Assembly: GCA_001626765.1 (NCBI GenBank)
Contig: LUOO01000036.1
Coordinates: 1 to 64,000, forward strand
DNA length: 64,000 nt
Source: Maritimibacter sp. REDSEA-S28_B5
Lineage (GTDB): Bacteria; Pseudomonadota; Alphaproteobacteria; Rhodobacterales; Rhodobacteraceae
Reading direction: 5' to 3'
Shown piece by piece: positions 18,033 through 26,616 of this stretch; the stretch's first letter is position 1; each line of letters starts with the position of its first letter. Under the pieces are notes generated by a model that was not told the DNA's origin, ran no database searches, and worked only from the letters and a program-made list of their open reading frames with translations. The position numbers and the translations under genes were made by a program.

Positions 18033-19559
18033 TCAGTTCGGGGTGAGCGTCACGCGGCTGTCGGCGGTCACGTCCTGCCAGTCGCTGGTGCTGCCGTGGG
18101 GCCAGATCACGCGAACCTCGGCATCAGTCGCCTCGCCCAGCCCGAAGTGCAGCCAGCCCGCGTCGCCACCCGCATGACCGCCCCCGACCGTGACCTCGCG
18201 TGTCTGGACGCCCGCCTCGGTCCGAATCTCGACAAAGGCGCCGATCCCGCCGGTGTTGGGCGCAAGGGCGTCTAGCCGGACGAGCAGCCAGTGACCCATG
18301 GGCTTGGGGCCTTGATAGACCTCCATCGCCGCGCGGCGGTTGATCACGGCAAGGTCGAGTGTTCCGTCGAGGTTCAGGTCCGCGAGCGCCGCGCCGCGTG
18401 AGCGTTCCATCGTTGCGATCCCGGCCTCGACGCTTGCCTCGGAGAAGGTCCCGTCCGCCTGCTGGATCAGCAGCGAATTGGGGTCCTTCATCGCCGCATC
18501 GGGCATCTGTTCGACGTTGCCCTTGGCCACGAAGATATCGTCGCGGGTGTCGTTGTTCACATCGCCAAACGCCGCGTGCCAGCCGGTTGAGGGCCGACCG
18601 TCGCCGCCCACATGGGGCCGGTGCGACGTGGTGCCCCGGCCGTAGGTCGCGTCGGTATAGACCGGACCGCCCGCCGCGTGGTCGAACACCTGTAGCTTCT
18701 GGTCGCCCATGGACGTCAGATAAACGTCGGAAAACCCGTCGCCCGAGATGTCGCGCGAGGCAATGCCCATGCCCCAGAGCTTGTAGGCTTGCCAGCCGTC
18801 CTCGGGACCATAAAGGCGCGGGGTGTCCTCCATCGCCCACATCTGTTCCTCCCCACCGCGCACGTAGTAGTGCCGATCGTTGGACACCCGCAGGTCCGCG
18901 CGCCCGTCGCGGTTCCAGTCGGTGAAGAGCATGGACAAAGCACACCAACCGGGGGTGAGCGTCGTCGGCGCGGCGTAGCGGTCGCCCTCGGGACGATAGA
19001 GAAGCGTTACGTCACAAGCCTCGAACGGGCCGTCCTGCCGGGTGCGATCGACATAGGTGCCAAAGGCGAGGGTGGGCAGGCTTTGCCCGGCCTCCCACGT
19101 CGCGGAAAAGGCGGTGGTCCAATGGTCGGACGAGGTAAAGCCCAGGTCGAAGGGTTCGAACGCGCAGTTTCCCAGCCCGCGCAGCAGGTGATCCTCGCCC
19201 ACGCGCAGCACGGCCAAGTCGAGGATGCCGTCGCCGTCAACGTCGAGCGGATAGGCCCCGATGACGCCGGTCAGCGCCAACGCCTCGGGCGTGTCCGGGT
19301 GGAAGGCGAGCAAGCCGCCCGGTTCCCCACTGTCATTCTTGAACAACGCCGCCGGGTTCGTCCCGCCCGCCGCGTAAAGCTCGGGCAGACCGTCGCCGGA
19401 GCAGTCAAAGGCCGCGACGCCACCGCCCACGAAGTGTTCCCACCCGCCCGCGTAGACGTGCTCGGCTACCGGGACCGGGGTGAACACGGGGGTCTCCTGC
19501 GCCATGACGGGCGTGGCGGTCAGCGCCAGCATCCAAAGGTTACGCAACATTCTGGCCAA
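18033..19559 (-). CDS. FG-GAP repeat protein with ASPIC/UnbV C-terminal domain (CRTAC1 type)
   Basis: A 508-residue exported protein: signal peptide (residues 1-20, cleavage after VMA), several FG-GAP/VCBS repeats seen as acidic calcium-type loops (DCSGDGLPELY, DVDGDGILDLA, DWNRDGRADLR, DISGDGFSDVY, DVNNDTRDDIF, DLNLDGTLDLA) giving a beta-propeller, and an ASPIC/UnbV domain at the end (VEIRTEAGVQTREVTVGGG). Such proteins are secreted and often linked to sugar or cell-surface functions. Its start overlaps the 3' end of the ROK regulator gene by 20 bp, so the two are cotranscribed. Role unknown. Confidence 0.82.
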   Translation of the reverse strand: MARMLRNLWMLALTATPVMAQETPVFTPVPVAEHVYAGGWEHFVGGGVAAFDCSGDGLPELYAAGGTNPAALFKNDSGEPGGLLAFHPDTPEALALTGVIGAYPLDVDGDGILDLAVLRVGEDHLLRGLGNCAFEPFDLGFTSSDHWTTAFSATWEAGQSLPTLAFGTYVDRTRQDGPFEACDVTLLYRPEGDRYAAPTTLTPGWCALSMLFTDWNRDGRADLRVSNDRHYYVRGGEEQMWAMEDTPRLYGPEDGWQAYKLWGMGIASRDISGDGFSDVYLTSMGDQKLQVFDHAAGGPVYTDATYGRGTTSHRPHVGGDGRPSTGWHAAFGDVNNDTRDDIFVAKGNVEQMPDAAMKDPNSLLIQQADGTFSEASVEAGIATMERSRGAALADLNLDGTLDLAVINRRAAMEVYQGPKPMGHWLLVRLDALAPNTGGIGAFVEIRTEAGVQTREVTVGGGHAGGDAGWLHFGLGEATDAEVRVIWPHGSTSDWQDVTADSRVTLTPN

Positions 19560-20778
19560 GCTCCCTGAGGGTAAGGATCGTCACCTGTTCCATGGCATAG
19601 GCCGCAGCCCCCTTGGCCCACATCAGGTTGCCCCATTGGTTCACCTTGATGTCGGGAAGCGGCACGTCCACGTCGATGACGAGGCGTTTCATCTTGTCGA
19701 TGACCCAAGGTTCGAACATCGGGCGCTGCGCCACCTCGGTGCCCGCGAGGATAATGAGCTGAGGGTCGAAGATGTTGACCAGATTGGCCAGACCCATGGC
19801 GAACATGTTCCCTGCGCGATCAATGACTTCCGTCGCGATCGGGTCGCCGTTGCGGGCGGCGGCGAAGAGGTCGGTGACGTCCTGATGGTCGGCGTCCGCC
19901 GCGCTCATATGGGCCTCGCGGAGCAGCGCGTAGTCGCCAACATAGGCCTCCAGGCACCCCCGTTGCCCACATTGGCAAAGCGCGCCATGGGCCTGAACCT
20001 TGGTGTGCCCGAACTCGGCCCCGCAGCCTCGCGCACCGCGGTAGAGCTTGCCGCCGATCATCATCCCCAGCCCGACCCCGTGTTCCACTGTCACTACGAG
20101 GAAATCGGTCAGCGCGCGGCCCATGCCGAAGATATGCTCGGCCTTGGCGACGAGGTTCGCGTCATTGTCGATGAAGGCGGGGCAGGGAAAGACCTCGGCG
20201 AGCGCAGGTCCTAGGTCGACGTTGCGCGAGGACAGGGAGGACGACCAGTAGACATGGTTTCGGGTGGCGTCGATCTGGCCCGCGAGCCCGATCCCGACCG
20301 CCGAGAGGTCGTGCCGGGTCAGTCCCGCATCCGCGCAGGTGCGATCCACCGCCGCGGCCACCGTCGCGGCCAGTTGTTGGCCGGTCATGCGCGGCGTGGC
20401 GAGCGGGTCCTCGCGCGAGGCGATCTCGTGGCCTTCGAAGTCGATAACGAGAACGGTGACGGATTTCTGCGTGACCTTTACGCCCGCGATCCGATGCGCC
20501 GCGCCGCGCAGTTTCAGAAGCACGCGCGGACGTCCACGTCGCGATCCGGCGGTTTTCTCTTCGGGCAGGATCTCTTCGATCAGGCCCGCGGCAAGCATAT
20601 CGGCGGTGATCGAGGTGACGGTCGCGGGCGACACGCCGGTCGCCTCGGCGATGTCGATTCGCGCGATTCCCTCAGAGCCGCGAATCGTGTCCAGAACGGC
20701 CAGCCGCCCGGCATCGCGCGGATCGAAGCGGTCGGTCAGACGGCCTTGGTCCTGGGCGACCGAAATCATTGGTTCCAT
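19540..20778 (-). CDS. ROK family transcriptional repressor (XylR/NagC type)
   Basis: A 412-residue regulator with an N-terminal winged helix (VLDTIRGSEGIARIDIAEATGVSPATVTSITADML is the pattern near residues 25-60) and a ROK sugar-kinase-like domain that holds the zinc motif CQCGQRGCLEAY. ROK repressors release DNA when they bind a sugar. I chose the ATG of MEPMISV, preceded by CAGGGAGGAACG, rather than one 39 bp upstream without a ribosome site. It is divergent from xylF, so xylose (or another pentose) is the probable inducer. Confidence 0.87.
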   Translation of the reverse strand: MEPMISVAQDQGRLTDRFDPRDAGRLAVLDTIRGSEGIARIDIAEATGVSPATVTSITADMLAAGLIEEILPEEKTAGSRRGRPRVLLKLRGAAHRIAGVKVTQKSVTVLVIDFEGHEIASREDPLATPRMTGQQLAATVAAAVDRTCADAGLTRHDLSAVGIGLAGQIDATRNHVYWSSSLSSRNVDLGPALAEVFPCPAFIDNDANLVAKAEHIFGMGRALTDFLVVTVEHGVGLGMMIGGKLYRGARGCGAEFGHTKVQAHGALCQCGQRGCLEAYVGDYALLREAHMSAADADHQDVTDLFAAARNGDPIATEVIDRAGNMFAMGLANLVNIFDPQLIILAGTEVAQRPMFEPWVIDKMKRLVIDVDVPLPDIKVNQWGNLMWAKGAAAYAMEQVTILTLRELGQNVA

Positions 20779-20894
20779 TGGCGTTCCTCCCTGACCCGGA
20801 GCGAATTTCCCACGCATTTACGGTGGGTTGGCAAAGCGCGTCCGGGGTCTGCGGGGTGCCATCGTCCCCGCAGGACAGCCCTAGCATGAATATT

Positions 20895-20923
20895 TTGACA
20901 GGTAAATTAAATCAGACTAGGGT
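20895..20923 (+). promoter_or_regulatory. Candidate sigma-70-type promoter of xylF
   Basis: TTGACA at 20895-20900 is followed after 17 bases by TAGGGT (20918-20923), in an A+T-rich patch unusual for this DNA. It lies about 100 bp upstream of the xylF start. The -10 box is weak. Confidence 0.45.
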
Positions 20924-20941
20924 CATCAGCGACCCCGCCGT

Positions 20942-20955
20942 GACCGCTAACGGTC
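20942..20955. promoter_or_regulatory. Short palindrome in the ROK-xylF spacer
   Basis: GACCG-CTAA-CGGTC is a perfect inverted repeat just downstream of the candidate promoter. It is a possible operator for the divergent ROK repressor; binding is inferred from position only. Confidence 0.35.
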
Positions 20956-21024
20956 GTGACCCGCAAAGGGCATGTCCAGAACCGGGAGGACGCGCGGACG
21001 GGGGAGCTATGGGAGGATAAATCC

Positions 21025-22047
21025 GTGAAATTTCTCGCAACCGTTTCGGCGGCAGCGATGCTTCTTGGCACCGCCGCTTATGCAGAGGGCCTCACCGTTG
21101 GTGTGAGCTGGTCGAATTTCCAGGAAGAGCGCTGGAAGACCGACGAAGCCGCCATCAAGGAGGCGCTCGAGGCCGCTGGCAACACCTACATCTCGGCTGA
21201 CGCGCAGAACTCGGCCGCCAAGCAGCTCACCGACGTCGAGGCGCTGATCGCTCAGGGCGCCGAAGCGCTGATCATCCTGTCGGTGGACAAGGACGCCATC
21301 GGTCCGGCCATTGACCAGGCCGCTGCCGAAGCGATCCCGGTCGTGGGCTACGACCGTCTCATCGAAGATGACCGCGCCTTCTACCTGACCTTCGACAACA
21401 AGGGCGTGGGGTCCATCATCGCCCAGGAAGTGATGAACGTGCAGCCCACCGGCAATTACGCGATCATCAAGGGCGACAAGGGCGACCCCAACGCGCTTTT
21501 CCTGCTGGAAGGCATGATGGAAGTCATCGGGGACAAGGTCGACTCCGGCGAGATCAAGATCGTCGGCGAAGCCTTCTCGGACGGCTGGAAGCCCGACAAC
21601 GCCCAGAAGAACATGGAGCAGATCCTGACCGCCAACAACAACGAGGTGGATGCGGTACTGTCCGAGAACGACGGCATGGCCGGTGGCGTCATCGCCGCGC
21701 TGAGCGCCCAAGGTCTCGCCATTCCGGTCGGCGGTCAGGACGGGGACCTCGCCGCGCTGAACCGCGTTGCCCGTGGCACCCAGACCGTGTCGGTGTGGAA
21801 AGACAGACGTCAGCTTGGCGCTGCCGCTGCCGAGATCGCCGCCGCCCTCGCCGGTGGCACCGCGATGGCCGATGTGGAAGGTGCGGAAAAGTGGTCGGGT
21901 GGTGAGAAGGGCGTCGAGATGAACGCGATCTTCCTCGCTCCGACGCCGATCACCGCCGACAACCTCGACGTGGTGATCGACGCCGGTCACATCTCGAAAG
22001 AGCAGGCTTGCGAAGGCGCGATGGACAGGGTCGCCGCCTGTCAGTAA
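21025..22047 (+). CDS. xylF: D-xylose-type ABC transporter substrate-binding protein
   Basis: A 340-residue periplasmic sugar-binding protein (Peripla_BP_4) with a signal peptide ending AYA near residue 20. The strings 'VGVSWSNFQEERWKTDEAA', 'IPVVGYDRLI' and 'AVLSENDGMAGGVIAAL' are typical of XylF. I place the start at a GTG that follows GGGAGGATAAATCC, because upstream in-frame ATGs would put a polar stretch before the signal peptide. Followed by a strong hairpin and then the permease and ATPase genes of the same importer. Confidence 0.88.
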   Translation: MKFLATVSAAAMLLGTAAYAEGLTVGVSWSNFQEERWKTDEAAIKEALEAAGNTYISADAQNSAAKQLTDVEALIAQGAEALIILSVDKDAIGPAIDQAAAEAIPVVGYDRLIEDDRAFYLTFDNKGVGSIIAQEVMNVQPTGNYAIIKGDKGDPNALFLLEGMMEVIGDKVDSGEIKIVGEAFSDGWKPDNAQKNMEQILTANNNEVDAVLSENDGMAGGVIAALSAQGLAIPVGGQDGDLAALNRVARGTQTVSVWKDRRQLGAAAAEIAAALAGGTAMADVEGAEKWSGGEKGVEMNAIFLAPTPITADNLDVVIDAGHISKEQACEGAMDRVAACQ

Positions 22048-22056
22048 GCCAAACAG

Positions 22057-22093
22057 CCGGACCCGGCGGATACGCATCCCCCACCGGGTCCGG
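22057..22093 (+). terminator. Intercistronic hairpin after xylF (partial terminator)
   Basis: CCGGACCCGG and CCGGGTCCGG form a perfect 10-bp stem around a 17-base loop, extended by AAAC/GTTT. It begins 9 bp after the xylF stop. Such hairpins commonly let binding-protein mRNA outlast or outnumber the downstream permease message. Confidence 0.65.
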
Positions 22094-22195
22094 TTTGCCA
22101 CCTTCCCCCCGCGCGCAATCCGCGCTGAATTTTCCCGGACGGCTGGTCGAGCCCGGCGCTCCCATCCCCCCGGCCCGTAAGAGTGGACGACCCAG

Positions 22196-23524
22196 ATGAC
22201 GGATCAGACAACCCCCGTATCCACCACGATCCAGCCAGATCCCGGCGACAATGCCGTGAAGCGGTTCCTCAAGGCGACCGAGATCGACACCCGCCTTCTG
22301 GGCATGGTCGGCGCGCTTCTCATGATCTGGATCGGCTTTCATCTCTACGGCGCGCTCGTGAACGGTTTCGGCGCGTTCCTCACGCCACGCAACCTGTGGA
22401 ACCTTTCGGTGCAGACCGCGTCGATCGGGATCATGGCGACGGGCATGGTGCTGGTCATCGTGCCCCGCCACATCGACCTGTCGGTTGGGTCACTTCTTGG
22501 CCTCTGCGCCGTGGTCATGGGTGTCGTGCAGACCGAAGTCCTGCCCGCGGTCTTTGGCCTCGGCCATCCGATGATCTGGGTCTTTGCCGTCATCTCCGGG
22601 CTCGTCGTGGGCACCATCGTCGGTGCGTTCCAGGGCGCACTCATCGCCTATGGCAAAATCCCGGCTTTCATCGTGACGCTGGGCGGTCTGCTCGTCTGGC
22701 GCGGCGTCGCCTATCTCGTCGTGCGCGGCGAGACGATTTCGCCACTGGATTCGACCTTTTCGCTCCTGGGCGGCGGACCCTATGGTGCGGTCGGCGCAGT
22801 GGGTAGCTGGATCGTCGGCGTCCTCGGCTGCGTGGGAGTCATCTTCCTGCTCGTCAACGGTCGCCGCCAGCGCCGCAAGTTCCACTTCCCGCTGCGCCCG
22901 GTCTGGGCCGAGACGTTCCTCGGCATCCTCGGTTGCGGGATCGTCATCGGGGCGGTGCTGCTCGTGAATTCTTACCCCTGGCCGCGCGGGATCGTGCGCC
23001 AGTATGCCGAGGCCAATGCCATCGAGGTGCCCGAGAGCGGGTTGTTCATCTCGCACGGCTTCGCCATTCCGGTGCTGATCCTGCTGGCTGTCGGCATCGC
23101 AATGACCTTCATCATGACGCGCACCCGTTTTGGCCGCTACGTGTTCGCCATCGGCGGCAACCCCGAGGCGGCGGAACTGGCCGGCATCAACACCAAGCGG
23201 ATGACGGTCAAGATCTTTGCCCTCATGGGGTTCCTATGCGGCCTTTCCGCCGTGGTCGCCAGCGCCCGTCTGAACTCGGCCACCAATGCGCTGGGCACGC
23301 TGGACGAGTTGTTCGTCATCGCCGCCGCCGTCATCGGGGGCACGTCGCTGTCGGGTGGCATCGGGACGATCTACGGGGCCATCCTCGGGGCCTTTGTCAT
23401 GCAATCGCTGCAAACGGGCATGGTTCTTATCGGCTTTGATGCCGCCATCCAGCAGGTCGTCGTCGGCTCGGTCCTCGTGATCGCCGTCTACCTCGATATC
23501 CTTTACCGCCGCCGTCAGAAGTGA
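22196..23524 (+). CDS. xylH: Xylose-type sugar ABC transporter permease
   Basis: A 442-residue inner-membrane permease of the BPD_transp_2 family with ten or more hydrophobic segments. Family strings are 'VLVIVPRHIDLSVGSLLGL' (near residue 85), FIVTLGGLLVWRG, 'FAIGGNPEAAELAGIN' and GGTSLSGGIGTIYGAILGA near the C-terminus. XylH members are longer than RbsC (about 320), as here. The ATG lies 148 bp after xylF, preceded by GAGTGGACGACCC. Confidence 0.9.
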   Translation: MTDQTTPVSTTIQPDPGDNAVKRFLKATEIDTRLLGMVGALLMIWIGFHLYGALVNGFGAFLTPRNLWNLSVQTASIGIMATGMVLVIVPRHIDLSVGSLLGLCAVVMGVVQTEVLPAVFGLGHPMIWVFAVISGLVVGTIVGAFQGALIAYGKIPAFIVTLGGLLVWRGVAYLVVRGETISPLDSTFSLLGGGPYGAVGAVGSWIVGVLGCVGVIFLLVNGRRQRRKFHFPLRPVWAETFLGILGCGIVIGAVLLVNSYPWPRGIVRQYAEANAIEVPESGLFISHGFAIPVLILLAVGIAMTFIMTRTRFGRYVFAIGGNPEAAELAGINTKRMTVKIFALMGFLCGLSAVVASARLNSATNALGTLDELFVIAAAVIGGTSLSGGIGTIYGAILGAFVMQSLQTGMVLIGFDAAIQQVVVGSVLVIAVYLDILYRRRQK

Positions 23525-23533
23525 GGCCCGACC

Positions 23534-24298
23534 ATGGTTGACAGAACTGGAACCCCGCTCGTCGAACTTCGCGACATCTCGATTTCCTTCGGAGGGATCA
23601 AGGCCGTCGATCACGTGTCGGTCGATCTTTATCCCGGCGAAGTCCACGGGCTTCTGGGCCACAACGGCGCGGGCAAGTCGACGCTGATCAAATGCCTGTC
23701 GGGGGCCTACAAGATGGACACGGGGGAAATCCTCGTGAACGGCAGACGCGTCGAGATAAACAACCCCCGCGACGCCCGCGCCAACAATATCGAGACGATC
23801 TACCAGACGCTCGCGCTGGCCGATAACCTCGACGCCGCCTCGAACCTGTTTCTGGGGCGCGAGTTGACGACGCCGCTCGGCACCGTGAACGACGCGGCGA
23901 TGGAGGCGGAGTGCCGCAAGATCATGGGGCAGCTCAACCCGAACTTCCGCAAGTTCAAGGACCCCGTAAGCGCGCTCTCCGGCGGGCAGCGGCAGTCGGT
24001 CGCGATTGCCCGCGCGGTCTATTTCGATGCCCGCATCCTGATCATGGACGAACCCACCGCGGCTCTCGGGCCGCACGAAACGCAGATGGTCGCGGATCTG
24101 ATCAAGCAGCTCAAGGCGCAGGGGATCGGGATTTTCCTGATCGACCATGATGTCCATGCGGTCATGGAGCTATGCGACCGCGCGTCGGTGATGAAGAACG
24201 GCCAGCTTGTCGGCACCGTCGATATTCCTGACGTGACGGACGACGACCTGTTGGGCATGATCATTCTGGGCAAGAAGCCGGGCCAAGCGGCGGCTTGA
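23534..24298 (+). CDS. Sugar ABC transporter ATP-binding protein, single-domain
   Basis: A 254-residue ATPase with one nucleotide-binding domain: Walker [10 protein letters not shown] near residue 42, signature [15 protein letters not shown] near 148, Walker [13 protein letters not shown] near 168 and H-loop [12 protein letters not shown]. Classical XylG has two such domains in about 510 residues, but single-domain partners of the FrcA type are usual with XylH-like permeases in alphaproteobacteria, and this one is complete. It follows xylH by 9 bp and ends the importer operon. Confidence 0.87.
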   Translation: MVDRTGTPLVELRDISISFGGIKAVDHVSVDLYPGEVHGLLGHNGAGKSTLIKCLSGAYKMDTGEILVNGRRVEINNPRDARANNIETIYQTLALADNLDAASNLFLGRELTTPLGTVNDAAMEAECRKIMGQLNPNFRKFKDPVSALSGGQRQSVAIARAVYFDARILIMDEPTAALGPHETQMVADLIKQLKAQGIGIFLIDHDVHAVMELCDRASVMKNGQLVGTVDIPDVTDDDLLGMIILGKKPGQAAA

Positions 24299-24314
24299 GC
24301 GAAGATTTGAAGAA

Positions 24315-24338
24315 AAGGGCGGCACCTACGCCGCCCTT
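24315..24338. terminator. Bidirectional terminator between the sugar ATPase gene and ggpS
   Basis: AAGGGCGGC and GCCGCCCTT form a 9-bp perfect stem with loop ACCTAC. A-rich sequence (AGAAAA) precedes it and TTCCTTATT follows, so it can stop transcription from both convergent genes. Confidence 0.75.
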
Positions 24339-24340
24339 CC

Positions 24341-25825
24341 TTATTCCGCAGCCTGTTCCATCGCCTCGGACCCCAGCGCCTCCATCTGGTGGTTGGCCCA
24401 GAACCGGATGTCGTGCTTCGCCACGACCTCGCGCAGGTTCGCCATGCGCCCGCGCCGTTCCTCTTCGTCCATGTCGAGCGCCTGCTGGATCGCGCTGTCC
24501 ATCGAGCGATGCGAAAAGGGATTGACCAGAAGCGCCGACCCCATCTCGACCGCCGCGCCGGCAAACTCCGACAGCACGAGCACCCCGTCGCCATCGGTGC
24601 GGGCGGCGCAGAACTCTTTCGCGACGAGGTTCATCCCGTCTGCCAGCGGCGTGATCCATGCGACGTCCGCGGCGCGGTAGAAGGCGACCAGCCGTTCGAA
24701 GGGAATGGCGCGGGAGATCAGCGTGATCGGCTGCCAGTCGAGCGTGCCATACATGCCGTTGATCCGGCCCGCCATGCCCTCCAGATCCTGCTGGATGTTC
24801 TGATAGACGGTCATGTTCTTGTTCGCGGGCACCGAGACATGCATGAGCTTGACCTTGCCGCGCAGTTCGGGCCGCGCCTCGAGCAGGCGCTCAAAGGACA
24901 TGAGCTGTTCGATCCCGCCCTTGGTGTAGTCGGTACGCCCCACGGAGAGCACGAGTTTCACGTCGCCCAGATCGTCGCGGATGTCGAAGGCACGGGTCTC
25001 GGTCGCCTCGCGCCCCGAGACCTCTTCGATATACTGCGCGTCCACGCCAACGGGCGACGCCTGAACGGCGATCTTGTGGCCGTCATAGTCCAGCACGTCC
25101 GGCACGCTGACCTCGGTCAGCGCCGAAGCGGGGCCAGCAAACTCGGGATCGACCTTGATCCGGTGCGTCACGTCCACGTCGAACATCGACCGGGCGGCGG
25201 ACACGAAATTCGCCACGTAGCGCGGGATGTGGAAGCCGACGACATCGCAGGCGAGCAGTGATTTCAGTATTTCCTTTCGCCACGGCAGCACGTTGAACAT
25301 GTCGGCGGACGGGAACGGCGTGTGGTGGAAAAAGCTGATCTTCACGTCCGGGCGCATCTGGCGCAGGTAGCCGGGGACGAGCCAGAGGTTGTAGTCGTGG
25401 ACCCAGACCACGGCACCGTCCGCGGCTTCGGAAGCGGCAGCCTCGGCAAAGGCCCAGTTCACCTCGCGAAAGGTGGGCCAGTCGACGGGGTCGTAGTTGT
25501 AACGTTCCTTGAAGCCGTGAAGGATCGGCCAGAATGCCTCTTTCGAAGAAACCTCGTAAAAGCTCTTCACCTGCGCGCGGGTGAGCGGCAGGCGCGTCAC
25601 GGCGTATGTCCCGTGGGCATCCTGCCGCTCGAAACCGGGGTTCGAGGTATCCTCGGCCTCTTTCCACGCGACCCATGCGCCTTTCTCGAAACGTCCGAAA
25701 AAGCTCTTGAGCGTCGGCACGATCCCGTTCGGGCTTTTGTTCTCGCGGTATTCGATTTTTCCGTCGACCTCGACCTCTTCATAGGGCTGGCGGTGGTAGA
25801 CGATGACCAGATTGGACGACATCAA
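24341..25825 (-). CDS. ggpS: Glucosylglycerol-phosphate synthase (GgpS-type, GT20)
   Basis: A 494-residue cytosolic glycosyltransferase related to trehalose-6-phosphate synthase. It follows cyanobacterial GgpS more closely than OtsA as I recall them: YHRQPYEE at the start, 'SPNGIVPTLKSFF' near residue 32, SKEAFWPILHGF near 85, 'WVHDYNLWLVPGYLRQMRP' near 138, FFHHTPFPSADMFNVLPWR and 'ITPLADGMNLVAKEF'. It would join glucose from ADP- or UDP-glucose to glycerol 3-phosphate. A HAD phosphatase and a glycerol-3-phosphate dehydrogenase gene precede it in the same operon, which supports GgpS over OtsA. Start overlaps the phosphatase stop (ATGA) after AAAGGAG. Confidence 0.82.
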   Translation of the reverse strand: MMSSNLVIVYHRQPYEEVEVDGKIEYRENKSPNGIVPTLKSFFGRFEKGAWVAWKEAEDTSNPGFERQDAHGTYAVTRLPLTRAQVKSFYEVSSKEAFWPILHGFKERYNYDPVDWPTFREVNWAFAEAAASEAADGAVVWVHDYNLWLVPGYLRQMRPDVKISFFHHTPFPSADMFNVLPWRKEILKSLLACDVVGFHIPRYVANFVSAARSMFDVDVTHRIKVDPEFAGPASALTEVSVPDVLDYDGHKIAVQASPVGVDAQYIEEVSGREATETRAFDIRDDLGDVKLVLSVGRTDYTKGGIEQLMSFERLLEARPELRGKVKLMHVSVPANKNMTVYQNIQQDLEGMAGRINGMYGTLDWQPITLISRAIPFERLVAFYRAADVAWITPLADGMNLVAKEFCAARTDGDGVLVLSEFAGAAVEMGSALLVNPFSHRSMDSAIQQALDMDEEERRGRMANLREVVAKHDIRFWANHQMEALGSEAMEQAAE

Positions 25826-26610
25826 TGGTCTCCTTTCGGTGGGTTGGGGTGCAGGTCCAGCGCCGAGATGGCCTCCATGATCCCCGCGGCTCCGTGACCG
25901 GAGGCGAGGTAGACATGGCCTAGCGGCGCGACCTGTTGGACAAGTTCGAGTTCCGAGTTCCCCACGGCCACGGCAGGCAAGCCGCAGGCCAACATGGAGA
26001 GATCGTTCAATGTGTCGCCCGCGACGAGGACGCGGTTCTCGTCCATGCCGAGATGGGCGACGAGCTTGCGGATCGACGGACCTTTGGAAATCCCCTTGGG
26101 CAGCACGTCGAAGAAACGATTGTCCGAGATGAGCCAGTCGAGGCCCAGCTCGGCCACCCGAACCTTGGCGTCGTGATCGAAAGCGTCAGGGTCAAGATCG
26201 AAGCTGACCCGGTAGCGGAAGGGCGTGGGTTGCAGCGTCAGACCCGGCACATTGGCCAGGGCGGTGCGCACCCGCTCGCCGCTGTCGTTCCACAGCGACG
26301 AAATATCGGCCTCCAACTCCGGGATCGGCGCGATCTTGCGGTCGCGGCCTACTGCGGCAATGGTGGTGCCCACATCGCCAACCACGTAGTCGGGCCAGGG
26401 CAACGCGCCAGAGGCGCACATTTCACCGATGAACATCGGGTCGCGGCCCGTGACGAAGATCAACCCGACACTACCGCGGCTGCCCTCGATCCAGTCATAG
26501 AGCCGACGCCGCTCGGCCTCCTTGCCACCCAGAAAGGTGCCGTCGAGGTCGGTGGCCAGCGTGAAGCGGCGCTGGGCGAGGGAGGGCAGGCTGTCGGTCA
26601 TAAGGTTCAT
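25822..26610 (-). CDS. HAD-IIB phosphatase, probable glucosylglycerol-phosphate phosphatase
   Basis: A 262-residue HAD hydrolase. The nucleophile motif is ATDLDGTFLGG (first Asp nucleophile), motif II is FVTGRD, the lysine is in KGISKGPS, and the metal-binding motif is VLVAGDTLNDLSML. The cap is of the IIB type, as in sucrose-phosphate phosphatase and related osmolyte phosphatases. Its position between gpsA and ggpS makes dephosphorylation of glucosylglycerol phosphate the best guess. The activity is inferred from context, since the HAD-IIB family is broad. Confidence 0.78.
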   Translation of the reverse strand: MNLMTDSLPSLAQRRFTLATDLDGTFLGGKEAERRRLYDWIEGSRGSVGLIFVTGRDPMFIGEMCASGALPWPDYVVGDVGTTIAAVGRDRKIAPIPELEADISSLWNDSGERVRTALANVPGLTLQPTPFRYRVSFDLDPDAFDHDAKVRVAELGLDWLISDNRFFDVLPKGISKGPSIRKLVAHLGMDENRVLVAGDTLNDLSMLACGLPAVAVGNSELELVQQVAPLGHVYLASGHGAAGIMEAISALDLHPNPPKGDH

Positions 26611-26616
26611 GAAGTT

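Noticed and set aside
23534-24298. The sugar ATPase as a truncated XylG
   Set aside because: It is complete for a single-domain FrcA-type ATPase, with all motifs and a terminator just after the stop.
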